From: Rs1 sp036960485
GTDB taxonomy: Bacteria > Pseudomonadota > Gammaproteobacteria > Pseudomonadales > Balneatricaceae
Assembly: GCA_036960485.1 (NCBI GenBank)
Contig: JBALXS010000013.1
Location: 1 to 64,000, forward strand
DNA: 64,000 bases
Direction of reading: 5' to 3'
A program made the translations under genes and the position numbers. Below are positions 35,862 to 45,460 of this stretch, piece by piece. Positions within the stretch are counted from its first letter, which is position 1. Each line of letters begins with the position of its first letter. The notes beneath the pieces were generated by a model that worked only from the letters and a program-made list of their open reading frames with translations, ran no database searches and had not been told where the DNA came from.

Positions 35862-36797
35862 ATGTCAGGTATTCTAGATAGTGTAAACCTACGGACTCAA
35901 TTGGTGGGTCAAAATAGATTAGAATTGTTGTTGTTTAATTTAGAAACTGAACAACAATATGGCATTAACGTCTTTAAAGTTAGAGAGGTTTTACAATGCC
36001 CCAAACTAACTGAAATACCGAGACAGACCTCGGCGATTAAAGGTATGGCGCATATTCGGGGAGAAACAATCCCAGTATTAGATTTATCTGAAGCGATAGG
36101 GCGTAAAGCGCTTAAAAGAGATAATCCTGAAGACGCATTTTTAATAGTTGCTGAATACAATAAGCGTACGCTTGCATTTTTAGTACGCAAAGTAGATCGG
36201 ATTATTAACACTAATTGGGATCAAATAAACGCGCCCCCAGCAGAGATAGGCGTTGAAAATTATTTAACGGCTATTTTCGAGCATGAAAACGCACTCATTG
36301 AAATTCTCGATGTTGAGCAAATACTAGCTGACTTGTATCCTATGTCCACAGAAGTTAGTTCTGAATTGGCTACAGCTGATGTTAAAATGAAAGCTAAATC
36401 TCATAATGTGCTAATTGTTGATGATTCAAGTGTTGCCAGAAACCAAATGCAGCGTAGCTTGGAGAATTTAGGCGTTACTGTTACACAATGTAATAATGGC
36501 ATGGAAGCATGGAAATTATTAGATAACCTAGCAAGTAGCGGTATAAATATTAACGATCACTTTTTAATGATGATTTCAGATATTGAAATGCCAGAAGTAG
36601 ATGGATACACTTTGACAGCTATGATAAGAGAAGATGAGAGAATGGAGAAATTTCATATTGTTCTACATACTTCTTTAAGTGGTGGTTTTAACGTATCGAT
36701 GGTTAAAAAAGTGGGTGCTAATGGTTTCCTTGCTAAGTTCAACCCGAATGATTTAGCAAGTGCCGTTATAGAAAAAATAAACTCAGTAGAAAGGTAA
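35862..36797 (+). CDS. cheV: CheV, chemotaxis coupling protein with receiver domain
   Basis: A 311-residue fusion of a CheW-like coupling domain (about 12-165) and a response-regulator receiver domain (about 182-305). It couples chemoreceptors to CheA and adapts through phosphorylation. The receiver shows LIVDDSSVARNQM with the acidic pair, the phosphorylation site Asp240 in MMISDIEMPEVDG, and the late Lys in GANGFLAKFNP. cheR follows 25 bases later, forming a cheVR unit next to flgA as in related genera. Confidence 0.95.
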   Translation: MSGILDSVNLRTQLVGQNRLELLLFNLETEQQYGINVFKVREVLQCPKLTEIPRQTSAIKGMAHIRGETIPVLDLSEAIGRKALKRDNPEDAFLIVAEYNKRTLAFLVRKVDRIINTNWDQINAPPAEIGVENYLTAIFEHENALIEILDVEQILADLYPMSTEVSSELATADVKMKAKSHNVLIVDDSSVARNQMQRSLENLGVTVTQCNNGMEAWKLLDNLASSGININDHFLMMISDIEMPEVDGYTLTAMIREDERMEKFHIVLHTSLSGGFNVSMVKKVGANGFLAKFNPNDLASAVIEKINSVER

Positions 36798-36822
36798 CAG
36801 AGCTTCAGTGAAGCATTAGTCT

Positions 36823-37656
36823 ATGAAATCATTCACAATTACCTCTCAAGACTTTAAGCGATTCAGCAGCTATTTAGAAGATAGCTGCGGAATTGTATTA
36901 ACTGACAATAAACAGTATTTGGTGCAATGCCGGTTAACTAAGCTAATGGACGAAAATTCTTTTTCTGGATTGGAGCAATTAGTTGAAGCGATGTCTAGGC
37001 CTTCAGGCAAAAGGTTAACCGATCAAGTAATTGATGCTATGACTACTAACGAAACGTTGTGGTTTAGAGATTCTCATCCTTATGAGGTTCTTAGTAAAAA
37101 GTTATTCCCAGAGTTCTTAAATTCACCTTCTTCTAGAATGAAAGTCTGGTCAGCTGCTTGTGCCACTGGGCAAGAGCCATACTCTATGTCTATGGCGGCG
37201 TCTGAATACATTGAAGCGAACTCTAGGATACGTGGTGCTAAGATAGACATAATAGCGACAGATATCTCACCAACCGCTTTGGATATTGCTAAGAAAGGTG
37301 AATACGAACTCTTTGCTTTAGGTAGAGGGCTTAGTAAAGAGCGCCAAAACAAGTTTTTTACCGAAATGGCTAATGACACTTGGAAAATTAACCAACAAAT
37401 ACAAGCTTCAATAGCGTTTAAAGCAATTAACTTACTCGATAGTTATTCGATGATAGGTCGGCCTGATGTTATTTTTTGCCGTAATGTTTTAATTTATTTC
37501 TCTTCTGATCTAAAGCATAAAATATTACAAAAATTACATACCCAATTAAAACCCGGTGGTTACTTGGTGTTAGGTGCTTCAGAATCTCTTACTGGATTAT
37601 CTGATAAGTTTGAAATGGTACATTGTCACCCAGGGATTTTGTATAAAGCTAAGTGA
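36823..37656 (+). CDS. cheR: CheR, chemoreceptor methyltransferase
   Basis: A 277-residue SAM-dependent methyltransferase that methylates glutamates of chemoreceptors. The N-terminal helical domain (about 1-75) precedes the Rossmann domain with VWSAACATGQEPYSMSM (SAM binding), IIATDISPTALDIAKKGEY and the typical DVIFCRNVLIYFSSD. In relatives flgBCDEFGHIJKL follow directly; here a 280-base gap and a convergent VWA gene follow instead. Confidence 0.95.
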   Translation: MKSFTITSQDFKRFSSYLEDSCGIVLTDNKQYLVQCRLTKLMDENSFSGLEQLVEAMSRPSGKRLTDQVIDAMTTNETLWFRDSHPYEVLSKKLFPEFLNSPSSRMKVWSAACATGQEPYSMSMAASEYIEANSRIRGAKIDIIATDISPTALDIAKKGEYELFALGRGLSKERQNKFFTEMANDTWKINQQIQASIAFKAINLLDSYSMIGRPDVIFCRNVLIYFSSDLKHKILQKLHTQLKPGGYLVLGASESLTGLSDKFEMVHCHPGILYKAK

Positions 37657-37938
37657 TTTAAATTTATCACTAAAGTTATTCTATTTATATTTAAATGGTT
37701 GAGGTGGATGTGATCCATGCTCAATCTATTCGCTAGTAGTCTCCTTCTTATTTTATATTAAACTTATCCAAGCTCATTGAAAGCACTAGATTGCGGATTT
37801 AAATTTGTAATGATTTAAGGCTATGCAGCTACAGCAGTCTTATATTAGAAAATTAATGGCGTTTTTCGACATGTGTACTTAATATGCAAATATGGCTTAA
37901 CGATAACCAGCAATGTAATACACTTGTAGCTGGCAAAG

Positions 37939-39114
37939 TTACTTAGATAAAAACTTAATAGCGAGAGTAATACCTTCTAAAGTTAGCGGATACATGTGCC
38001 CGTTGAATTGCTTTTCAATGGCTAATGTCGTATTAGTGTATTGCCAATGGCTTTTTACGGTAGGATTTAGCCAAACAGATTTATCCCAAATATCTAATAT
38101 CCGCTGCAGCCATACTTCGCCAGTTTCTTCATTCATATGCTCAACACTGCCAAACCGACTAAAAAGTTCATAGGGTGACATAGCGGCATCACCAATGAAA
38201 ATCACCTTATAATCAGAGCTATAAGAGTTAATTACATCTTGGGTTGCAATGCTTTCGCTAAACCGCCGGTCGTTGTTCTTCCATAGCTTCTCGTATACGC
38301 AATTGTGAAAGTAATAATATTCTAAATGTTTGAATTCAACGCGTGCCGCTGAAAAAAGTTGCTCACATAAATGAATGTAAGAATCCATCGATCCGCCTAC
38401 GTCGAAAAACAACAGTACTTTTGCTGCATTATGCCGCTCAGGAATCATTTTAATATCTAATAATCCAGCATTCTCAGCGGTAGATTTGATGGTGTCTTTC
38501 AAATCTAGCTCTTGAGCTGAGCCAGTTCGAGCAAACTGGCGAAGCTTGCGCAATGCAACTTTCATATTACGCGTCCCCAACTCAACTTGATCATCCAAGT
38601 TTTTAAAGTGACGCTTCTCCCAAACTTTTATGGCGCGCTTGTGTTCGCTTTTACCGCCTATTCTAATACCTTCTGGATTATAGCCGCTGTGGCCAAAAGG
38701 TGAAGTGCCCCCGGTACCGATCCATTTATTACCACCAGAATGCTTTTCTTGCTGCTCTTTTAAACGTTCTTTGAGCGTTTCTAGTAGTTTATCTAAACCG
38801 CCAAGTGCTTCTATTTGTGCTTTTTCGGCAGCGGTTAAGTTTTTAATGAATTCAGCTTGTAACCAATCTTCAGGAATTTGATCGGTAGGGAAAAGATCAA
38901 GAGATTCTATCCCTTTAAAGTAATGGGCAAACACTTGATCATAACGATCGAAATACTTCTCATCTTTTATAAGGCAAACTCTCGCCAGTATATAAAATTC
39001 AGCTAAATCAGCAAATACCACCTTTTGCTTTAAAGCAGATAGCAAGGTAAGTAGTTCTAACAGGCTAACGGGTATCGATGCCTTGCGCAAATTATTGAAA
39101 AAATCAATTAACAT
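37939..39114 (-). CDS. VWA (CoxE-like) domain protein paired with a MoxR ATPase
   Basis: A 391-residue protein: a helical N-terminal region with a charged coiled coil near 100-115 (ETLKERLKEQQEKHSGG), a glycine-rich linker, and a von Willebrand A domain from about 225. The metal site reads DVGGSM at 238-243, a variant of DxSxS with Gly in place of the first Ser, as seen in this subfamily. Such proteins act with MoxR AAA+ ATPases as chaperone or metal-insertion pairs. Its gene begins 2 bases after the MoxR gene ends. The client protein is unknown. Confidence 0.85.
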   Translation of the reverse strand: MLIDFFNNLRKASIPVSLLELLTLLSALKQKVVFADLAEFYILARVCLIKDEKYFDRYDQVFAHYFKGIESLDLFPTDQIPEDWLQAEFIKNLTAAEKAQIEALGGLDKLLETLKERLKEQQEKHSGGNKWIGTGGTSPFGHSGYNPEGIRIGGKSEHKRAIKVWEKRHFKNLDDQVELGTRNMKVALRKLRQFARTGSAQELDLKDTIKSTAENAGLLDIKMIPERHNAAKVLLFFDVGGSMDSYIHLCEQLFSAARVEFKHLEYYYFHNCVYEKLWKNNDRRFSESIATQDVINSYSSDYKVIFIGDAAMSPYELFSRFGSVEHMNEETGEVWLQRILDIWDKSVWLNPTVKSHWQYTNTTLAIEKQFNGHMYPLTLEGITLAIKFLSK

Positions 39115-39116
39115 GA

Positions 39117-39962
39117 TTAACGTTGCTGCCTACGTGACATAAAAGCTAATTTTTCTAGCATATGTACATCTTGCTCGTTTTTCAAAAGAGCACCATGAAG
39201 AGGGGGGATAGCTGATGTACCCTCAGCGTTTTGTAATACCTCTAGAGCAATGTTATCTGCCATCAGTAGTTTTAACCAATCTATCAGCTCAGAGGTCGAT
39301 GGCTTTTTCTTAATGCCGTTAACCGATCTGATTTGAAAAAATATATCTAGAGCTTCTTTAACGAGTTCATGCTGTAGATTTGGATAGTGGACATCAATTA
39401 TTTGCTGCATGGTATCGCGATCAGGGAATTGAATATAGTGAAAAAAGCAGCGACGCAAAAAGGCGTCTGGCAGTTCTTTTTCATTGTTGGAAGTGATGAT
39501 AATAATAGGACGGTGCTTAGCGACCACTCTTTCGCCAGTTTCATAAACATTAAATTCCATTTGATCAAGTTCAACCAGTAAATCATTTGGAAACTCTATA
39601 TCAGCCTTGTCAATTTCATCTATCAATAAAACTACTTGCTGATCTGCAGCAAAAGCCTGCCATAGCATGCCTTTCTTAATGTAATTGCCAATATCGTTGA
39701 CACTTTCATCGCCTAGCTGAGAGTCTCTCAGGCGTGATACGGCATCATACTCATAAAGCCCTTGTTGTGCTTTGGTAGTCGATTTTATGTGCCAGCGAAG
39801 TAATGGCATGTTTAATGCGCTAGCAACTTCATCTGCTAGTATGGTTTTACCAGTACCAGGCTCTCCCTTTATTAGTAGTGGTTTTTGTAGCGTGACAGCT
39901 GCATTCACAGCAATTTGTAAGTCTCTAGTGGCTACATAACGCTCACTACCTTTAAATTGCAT
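39117..39962 (-). CDS. MoxR-family AAA+ ATPase
   Basis: A 281-residue AAA+ ATPase with Walker A GEPGTGKT (33-40), Walker B VVLLIDEIDKAD (about 108-119), sensor-1 IIITSNNEKELPDAFLRRC with arginine-finger candidates, and a C-terminal lid. MoxR ATPases remodel protein complexes, usually with a VWA partner that bears the metal site; here that partner is the next gene. Regulation is not evident. Confidence 0.92.
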   Translation of the reverse strand: MQFKGSERYVATRDLQIAVNAAVTLQKPLLIKGEPGTGKTILADEVASALNMPLLRWHIKSTTKAQQGLYEYDAVSRLRDSQLGDESVNDIGNYIKKGMLWQAFAADQQVVLLIDEIDKADIEFPNDLLVELDQMEFNVYETGERVVAKHRPIIIITSNNEKELPDAFLRRCFFHYIQFPDRDTMQQIIDVHYPNLQHELVKEALDIFFQIRSVNGIKKKPSTSELIDWLKLLMADNIALEVLQNAEGTSAIPPLHGALLKNEQDVHMLEKLAFMSRRQQR

Positions 39963-40135
39963 TTCATTACTCCTATTTTTATTTGCTTGTTATTTACTTG
40001 TTAAGTGCGCAGTAAAATTATTAATACTTATCTTATCCAATCTTTGATCTGCAATAATAGATTCACAATAGCTTCCCTTGTACAATGTAAGGCAATGTAC
40101 CTTTATTATCACCTATTCATGAGTCAATAATATCC

Positions 40136-41143
40136 ATGTCCGAACTATTCTCTGTACGATTAAACAAGTATATCAGTCAAAGTGGACTCTGTTCTAGAAG
40201 AGATGCAGATCGCTATATTGAACAGGGAAATGTATTTATAGATGGGCAGCGTGCAGGTGTCGGCGATCAAGTTACTGTTGGCAGCAAAGTTGTCGTCAAT
40301 GGGCAAACGGTAGAGCCATTAGAAGAAGATTTGCTGGTTTTTATTGCTCTAAATAAACCTGTTGGAGTGGTGAGTACAACAGAAATTACAGAACGTAATA
40401 ATATCGTTGATTTTGTTGGTCATAGTGCGAGAATATTCCCAATTGGCCGTTTAGATAAGGATTCTCAAGGACTGATCTTTTTGACCAATAATGGTGATCT
40501 CGTTAACAAGATTCTGCGAGCAGGTAATCATCACGAAAAAGAATATGTAGTAACGGTTAACAAGCCTATTACTGAGCAATTTATTCAAGGAATGGGTCAA
40601 GGAGTTCCTATCCTCGGCGTAAAAACAAAACAGTGTAAGGTCGTAAAAGAATCCCAGTATGTGTTTCGCATTACCTTAGTGCAGGGGCTTAATAGGCAAA
40701 TACGACGCATGTGCGAGTATTTTAGCTATGATGTTAAACAGCTTGAACGCACTAGAATAATGAATGTTAGCTTGAAAAACTTAAGCGTCGGGGATTGGCG
40801 AGATTTATCCGAGCAAGAACTGGCCACTATTTTTTCTTTAACAGCGGATTCCGCTACGGATGCTGGGGATAAAAACGCCGGCAAATCCAATGCAAAATCA
40901 AAATCCAATGCGAAATCAAAATCGTTAAATGCAGCTTTAACTAAAGTTGAATCAGCAAGTGGCGAGCGTAGAGCGCATAGAAATAGTGCTAGTAAACCAG
41001 CTTCAAAAACCAGCGCTACCGTTAAAAAACGTAAGGTAGATCCAGCTAAAACTAGCCATGTTAAAAAAACTACCGATAAAAGAGTAGTGAAGCCTGCCAG
41101 AAAAAAGCCAGCGCTGAGCAAAAAGCAGCGTAGCCGCTTATAG
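40136..41143 (+). CDS. rluF: 23S rRNA pseudouridine(2604) synthase RluF with a long basic tail
   Basis: A 335-residue RsuA/RluF-type pseudouridine synthase. An S4 RNA-binding domain (about 7-60, VRLNKYISQSGLCSRRDADRYI) is followed by the catalytic domain with Asp107 in GRLDKDSQGLIFLTN and a QGLNRQIRRMCEYF motif near 185. RluF modifies U2604 and also tRNA-Tyr in E. coli. From about residue 245 a Lys/Ser/Ala-rich tail of some 90 residues follows, with a short tandem repeat; such tails are common and poorly conserved. RsuA-like specificity is the main alternative. Confidence 0.88.
   Translation: MSELFSVRLNKYISQSGLCSRRDADRYIEQGNVFIDGQRAGVGDQVTVGSKVVVNGQTVEPLEEDLLVFIALNKPVGVVSTTEITERNNIVDFVGHSARIFPIGRLDKDSQGLIFLTNNGDLVNKILRAGNHHEKEYVVTVNKPITEQFIQGMGQGVPILGVKTKQCKVVKESQYVFRITLVQGLNRQIRRMCEYFSYDVKQLERTRIMNVSLKNLSVGDWRDLSEQELATIFSLTADSATDAGDKNAGKSNAKSKSNAKSKSLNAALTKVESASGERRAHRNSASKPASKTSATVKKRKVDPAKTSHVKKTTDKRVVKPARKKPALSKKQRSRL
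40883..40918 (+). repeat. 18-bp tandem repeat within rluF
   Basis: Two adjacent units AAATCCAATGCAAAATCA and AAATCCAATGCGAAATCA differ at one base and encode KSNAKS twice in the basic tail. Being a multiple of three, the repeat can expand or shrink without a frameshift. Confidence 0.85.
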
Positions 41144-41200
41144 TTGATATCTAAGCGTATGATCTAATTATCGATTGAGTATGCTAAATGCATGCTCGTG

Positions 41201-42049
41201 TTAGTTTATGCTCATTTGTTGATTATTAAAAATAGGGTCTGAATTATAAATTCGCATTTGTTCATTGCGCACCGATTCTAATTCACAGTTAAAAAATTCG
41301 GTGGATCTAGCATCTAAACGAGCGATATATTTTTTATTGAACAGAGTATTATTTTTATGAGATAAGATTAAATCAGCTTGCTCTTTCATGTTCAAATCGT
41401 CACCGCATTTAGAGATGATCCATTCAGAGTATCCTATTGGCGGATTATTGACCATACTATAAAACTGACGCTTTTTTAAGTAATCCATAGCGTTTGAAGG
41501 TACAGAAAACATCTTATCGACTAATTGTTTACGCGCTCCCATGTTGGTCATATATCGAGAAACAATGGCGTGTAACGTTTTATATTTATCAGTGGCTTGT
41601 TGTGCGTTTAGTTTAGAAAAGTATGCGCGATTAAATTTAGGTCTATGAATACCTATTACGCCTTGGTTATTGCTAGGAGAGTGTAAGCTACCTAATAATA
41701 TAAAAACACAGGCGCTGTTGCATTTTTGTGATTCAGATTTTAGTAGGTACTTTCGAGTGAAAGATCCAATCTTTAATGCTTCCATTACATTCCCCCCCTT
41801 TGAATCAATTGTTAGCAAATAAGGAATATCTCTTTGCTTTTTTATGATACTAAGGATTTTTTGATAATCACCTTTAACAATTTCACCTTGAATATGTAAT
41901 TCTGAGAAAGGCCTGTCTTCAGTGTAAGAAATAATGGCACTGTATAACGGTGTGGTGAATAAAAGACCGATTAAAAGAATGAGATTGGGCGTTTTCTTGC
42001 TTAAAATGAAGGTGTTTAAGAGTGTACGAAATTGTTTGTTATCTTGCAT
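41201..42049 (-). CDS. Membrane-anchored ClpP/crotonase-fold protein, possible periplasmic serine protease
   Basis: A 282-residue protein not assigned to a named gene. One hydrophobic segment (about 20-40) acts as an anchor or uncleaved signal. The following domain looks like the ClpP/SppA fold: ELHIQGEIVKGDYQKIL, then LLTIDSKGGNVMEALKIG (the ClpP-type S-x-GG turn), KCNSACVFILLGS, which could hold the nucleophilic Ser, and GIHRPKF, where His would be the base. A third acidic residue cannot be fixed. The two cysteines in CNSAC and those later may form disulfides, consistent with the periplasm. Cleavage activity is inferred. Confidence 0.65.
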   Translation of the reverse strand: MQDNKQFRTLLNTFILSKKTPNLILLIGLLFTTPLYSAIISYTEDRPFSELHIQGEIVKGDYQKILSIIKKQRDIPYLLTIDSKGGNVMEALKIGSFTRKYLLKSESQKCNSACVFILLGSLHSPSNNQGVIGIHRPKFNRAYFSKLNAQQATDKYKTLHAIVSRYMTNMGARKQLVDKMFSVPSNAMDYLKKRQFYSMVNNPPIGYSEWIISKCGDDLNMKEQADLILSHKNNTLFNKKYIARLDARSTEFFNCELESVRNEQMRIYNSDPIFNNQQMSIN

Positions 42050-42297
42050 GAACGTCCTATGCTAATTTGAAAGTAGCTATTCTAAATTGATGAAAGCATT
42101 GTAAAACCAGCATACATAGAAATACTTGGAAGCTTTTTTACTCTAAGTGCAGGTATTTGAACATCCCTTATCTATTTAAGCAATCTAATAATCAATAGAA
42201 ATTTGCTGGTAAAAAGTTCTATAAAAAGCCAAATAACTCATGAAGAAAAGGTTTGAAAATTCCTATTTCGATAGCTCTTATAGCATAATTTCTCTTC

Positions 42298-43314
42298 TTA
42301 ATAGCAAAACTCATCTTGTAATTTATCGGCAAAACTAGCGCAGTGTATATCAACCAAATCAGCTTGTGGCGTTAATCTAAGGCTAACACTAACAGCTCTT
42401 AATAAATGATTTTCTACTTTTAGAGCTTGGTAATCAGCTGTGCTTAAGCCTGCTGCTAGTTCTAGCCGCTTTAAAAAATAATGTCCTTGATGGTTGTAAA
42501 TTTTATCGCCAACAATTGGTAAATTGAGATGGGCGAGATGAGCACGAATCTGGTGTTTACGCCCAGTGAGTAACTTGCATTCAATGAGGGAGTACCCAGC
42601 TTGACGTTTAAGTACTTTAAACGTGGTAATACTAGTTTTGGGTTTTCTATAATTATCTCTTGGAAGGTCTGGGTCAACTACATACATTTTACAACGGATA
42701 GCACTGTCTACGCGTTCTGCTAGTTCATTCTCACAATGTAGCTCTTGCCAATCAGGGTTGCCTTGTACAATGGCGTGGTAAATTTTTTTCTCTATTAGTT
42801 GTTTTATTTGCGGCTTCCAATGCATATCACTCGCTTTGTTTTTAGCGATAAGGATTAGACCTGACGTTTCAATATCTAATCGGTGTAATAGTTGCGCAGC
42901 ATAAAAGGGCGTCTGGCGTCGTACCAAGTTTATTAAAGTGTCGTATAGGTTACGAGTTGTTCTACTAACTGCTAGAGGAGCGGGTTTATAAACAGCCATA
43001 ATATCGCTGTTTTGCCAAACACATTGCCATTGGGTATTAACTACTTGTTCAAAGTGCTTATTTAATTTAATGGTTAAAGTGGATCCTAAAGTCAATAAGC
43101 TATCAAGGTTAGATTTTTCGCCATCAATATAAATGCTATGTAGCGCCAGCCATTCACTAACCTCAGTGCTGCTTTGTAAAGGCATATGTAGTTTCAAAAA
43201 GGCTAAAACGGTGGTTATGTCGTTCTGTAAATGTTCAGAGAATAAAGTATAGCTTAGGCTGTACTCTTCATTATGATTAGTAATAGTTTGGTTTGGATTA
43301 GTTACTATAGACAT
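42298..43314 (-). CDS. RluA-family RNA pseudouridine synthase
   Basis: A 338-residue pseudouridine synthase. The N-terminal part (to about 85) may be an S4-like domain; the catalytic domain carries Asp in LLHRLDIETSGLILIAKNK, followed by YHAIVQGNP and the C-terminal motif LLTGRKHQIRAHLAHLNLPIVGD. These are RluA/RluC/RluD signatures, but the target uridine cannot be told. I chose the ATG at 43314; the frame can extend five codons to a TTG at 43329, but AGG spacing favours the ATG. Confidence 0.88.
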   Translation of the reverse strand: MSIVTNPNQTITNHNEEYSLSYTLFSEHLQNDITTVLAFLKLHMPLQSSTEVSEWLALHSIYIDGEKSNLDSLLTLGSTLTIKLNKHFEQVVNTQWQCVWQNSDIMAVYKPAPLAVSRTTRNLYDTLINLVRRQTPFYAAQLLHRLDIETSGLILIAKNKASDMHWKPQIKQLIEKKIYHAIVQGNPDWQELHCENELAERVDSAIRCKMYVVDPDLPRDNYRKPKTSITTFKVLKRQAGYSLIECKLLTGRKHQIRAHLAHLNLPIVGDKIYNHQGHYFLKRLELAAGLSTADYQALKVENHLLRAVSVSLRLTPQADLVDIHCASFADKLQDEFCY

Positions 43315-43478
43315 GAAGAAGACCTGCAAGAAATGCTGTTTAGAAGGGTATCTGGCGTATTATAAACATAACACAATAGGGCTCCTAGTTTGAATGGCAA
43401 AAAATAGTGTTTATAGCTGTCTCAAAGTGAGCATCATTGCTATTATTCTGCATTTTTTATTGGAGCGATGTGCACGTA

Positions 43479-44537
43479 ATGTTGAAAACCTTTATTGCAT
43501 TAATGTTGAGTTGTTTGCCATGCCTAGTTCAAAGCGCTGAAGATCCATGGACATTGAATTTGCATTTTGAAAATGATTTATTTGCCGATACGGATTTGAA
43601 TTATACCAATGGCGTAAGAGCTTCTTGGGTATCCCCTGATTTAGAGCATTTTTTGCAAGATCAACAAAATAGTTTTGCTTGGATTAATAAAGTTAATCAG
43701 TTACTTGAGCCTCTACATCCGGCGCTTTCATCTGCTCGCACAACGGGTGAAAAAGTACATAAAAACATCGTATTTAGTGTTGGCCAGTTGATATTTACGC
43801 CCCAAGATAAAGCGAAAACAACCCTAGATAAAACTGACAGACCTTACGCTGGTTGGCTTTATGGTGGTATTGGTTATCAAGCGCGTACGGATAGTAAATT
43901 GCACAGTTTCGAGCTTAATTTAGGTATCGTAGGTCCTGCTTCGCTAGCGAAAGAGTCACAAGATTTTATTCATAATATACGTGCTATCGAGCGTTTCAAT
44001 GGTTGGCACAACCAGTTAAGTAATGAGCTTGGTGTACAGCTTGTATTTGAGCGAAAGCGCCGTTTCAAGCCATTTAAGAAAAGCGCAGCAAGTGATTCAG
44101 GGATAAGCTCCTTAGAAAGTGATTTTATTACTCATTGGGGGGGAAGTTTAGGTAATGTAGCAACGTATGTGAATGCGGGGGCAGAATGGCGTTTAGGTTG
44201 GTCATTACCCTCAGATTTTGGCACCTCAACCCTTAAACCAGGCGGCGATAGCAATAACCCAGCTACTGGTGATCCCGACAGACGTGATCTACAAGTACAT
44301 GGTTTTGCAGCGATTGATGGGCGGTTAGTTGCACGTAATATATTTTTAGATGGCAATACTTTTACCGATAGTCATAGCGTATATAAGAAAAAATTAGTGG
44401 CTGATATGACAGTAGGTGTCAGTGCGACTTATCGTCGTTGGAGTGTTAGCTATGCTCATGTGTATCGTACAAAAGAATTTAAGGCGCAAAGTGCTGCACA
44501 AAAATACGGATCTTTATCAATGAGTTATAGTTACTGA
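43479..44537 (+). CDS. LpxR-type outer membrane lipid A 3'-O-deacylase family protein
   Basis: A 352-residue beta-barrel protein of the LpxR (DUF2219) family. A signal peptide (MLKTFIALMLSCLPCLVQS) precedes the family start LHFENDLFADTDLNYTNG, whose Asn-Asp pair and Thr correspond to catalytic residues of Salmonella LpxR. PYAGWLYGGIGYQ follows, and the chain ends with the barrel signature YGSLSMSYSY with a terminal aromatic residue. LpxR removes acyl chains from lipid A at the cell surface, which changes recognition and permeability. Activity here is inferred. The ATG at 43479 is used because it starts the signal peptide. Confidence 0.85.
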   Translation: MLKTFIALMLSCLPCLVQSAEDPWTLNLHFENDLFADTDLNYTNGVRASWVSPDLEHFLQDQQNSFAWINKVNQLLEPLHPALSSARTTGEKVHKNIVFSVGQLIFTPQDKAKTTLDKTDRPYAGWLYGGIGYQARTDSKLHSFELNLGIVGPASLAKESQDFIHNIRAIERFNGWHNQLSNELGVQLVFERKRRFKPFKKSAASDSGISSLESDFITHWGGSLGNVATYVNAGAEWRLGWSLPSDFGTSTLKPGGDSNNPATGDPDRRDLQVHGFAAIDGRLVARNIFLDGNTFTDSHSVYKKKLVADMTVGVSATYRRWSVSYAHVYRTKEFKAQSAAQKYGSLSMSYSY

Positions 44538-44623
44538 TAAATGATTGCCAATGACTCACTAATGGAGCTGTTTTAAAAATATAATATTAATTAAAAAACA
44601 ACCCACAAAAGAAATGATAAAAC

Positions 44624-45385
44624 TTATGACTTAAGTCTGTAGCCTGTTTTGAATATCCAACAAGTTCCGGCTAAGCAAGTTAATAAAAACACAAAGGTCA
44701 TACCCAAGCTCAGGCCGATACTCACATCAGCTACGCCATAAAATGCCCACCTAAAACCACTGATTAAATACACGACAGGATTGAAAAGAGTCATTGTTTG
44801 CCAAGGTTCTGGTAACATGCTGATCGAGTAAAAAGCCCCACCTAGGAAAGTTAAGGGGGTCACTATCATCAAAGGGATAATTTGTAGTTTCTGAAAATCG
44901 TCCGCCCAAATACCTATCATGAAGCCAAATAAGCTGAAAGTGACGGAAGTTAAAACTAAAAAGACCACCATCCAAATGGGATGTAAGATGCTGTAATCGA
45001 CAAATATTCTTGCAGTTAACAGTGTCACGAGGCCCAGTACTATTGATTTAGTTGCCGCAGCTCCAACATAGCCCACTACAATTTCAAAGGGAGAAACGGG
45101 TGCTGAAAGTACTTCATAGATCGTCCCCGAAAACTTAGGGAAGAATATGCCGAATGATGCATTGGAGATGCTTTGGCTCAGCAGCGAAAGCATCACCAAC
45201 CCGGGGATTATAAACGCGCCATAGCTAATGTTATCAATTTCACCCATGCGCGAGCCAATGGCCGAGCCAAACACCACAAAATATAAAGATGTTGATAATA
45301 CAGGTGAAGCTAAGCTTTGCATTAAAGTACGCCAAGACCTTGCCATTTCAAACATGTAAATTGCTTTCATGCCATACCAGTTCAT
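44624..45385 (-). CDS. ABC-2 type transporter permease (YadH-like)
   Basis: A 253-residue permease with six membrane helices of the ABC-2 type. Landmarks are an N-terminal amphipathic helix, SYGAFIIPGLVMLSLLSQSI and PLTFLGGAFYSISMLP. It forms a two-gene exporter with the ATPase encoded 75 bases upstream, resembling E. coli YadGH of unknown substrate. The sequence ends with IFKTGYRLKS, the normal family end. Confidence 0.88.
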   Translation of the reverse strand: MNWYGMKAIYMFEMARSWRTLMQSLASPVLSTSLYFVVFGSAIGSRMGEIDNISYGAFIIPGLVMLSLLSQSISNASFGIFFPKFSGTIYEVLSAPVSPFEIVVGYVGAAATKSIVLGLVTLLTARIFVDYSILHPIWMVVFLVLTSVTFSLFGFMIGIWADDFQKLQIIPLMIVTPLTFLGGAFYSISMLPEPWQTMTLFNPVVYLISGFRWAFYGVADVSIGLSLGMTFVFLLTCLAGTCWIFKTGYRLKS

Positions 45386-45460
45386 ATTCTACTAACCTCT
45401 ATAAAGCTTAAATATAAAGTTGTTACTGAAAACAACTTATAAAGAATTCAACAATGTTTA

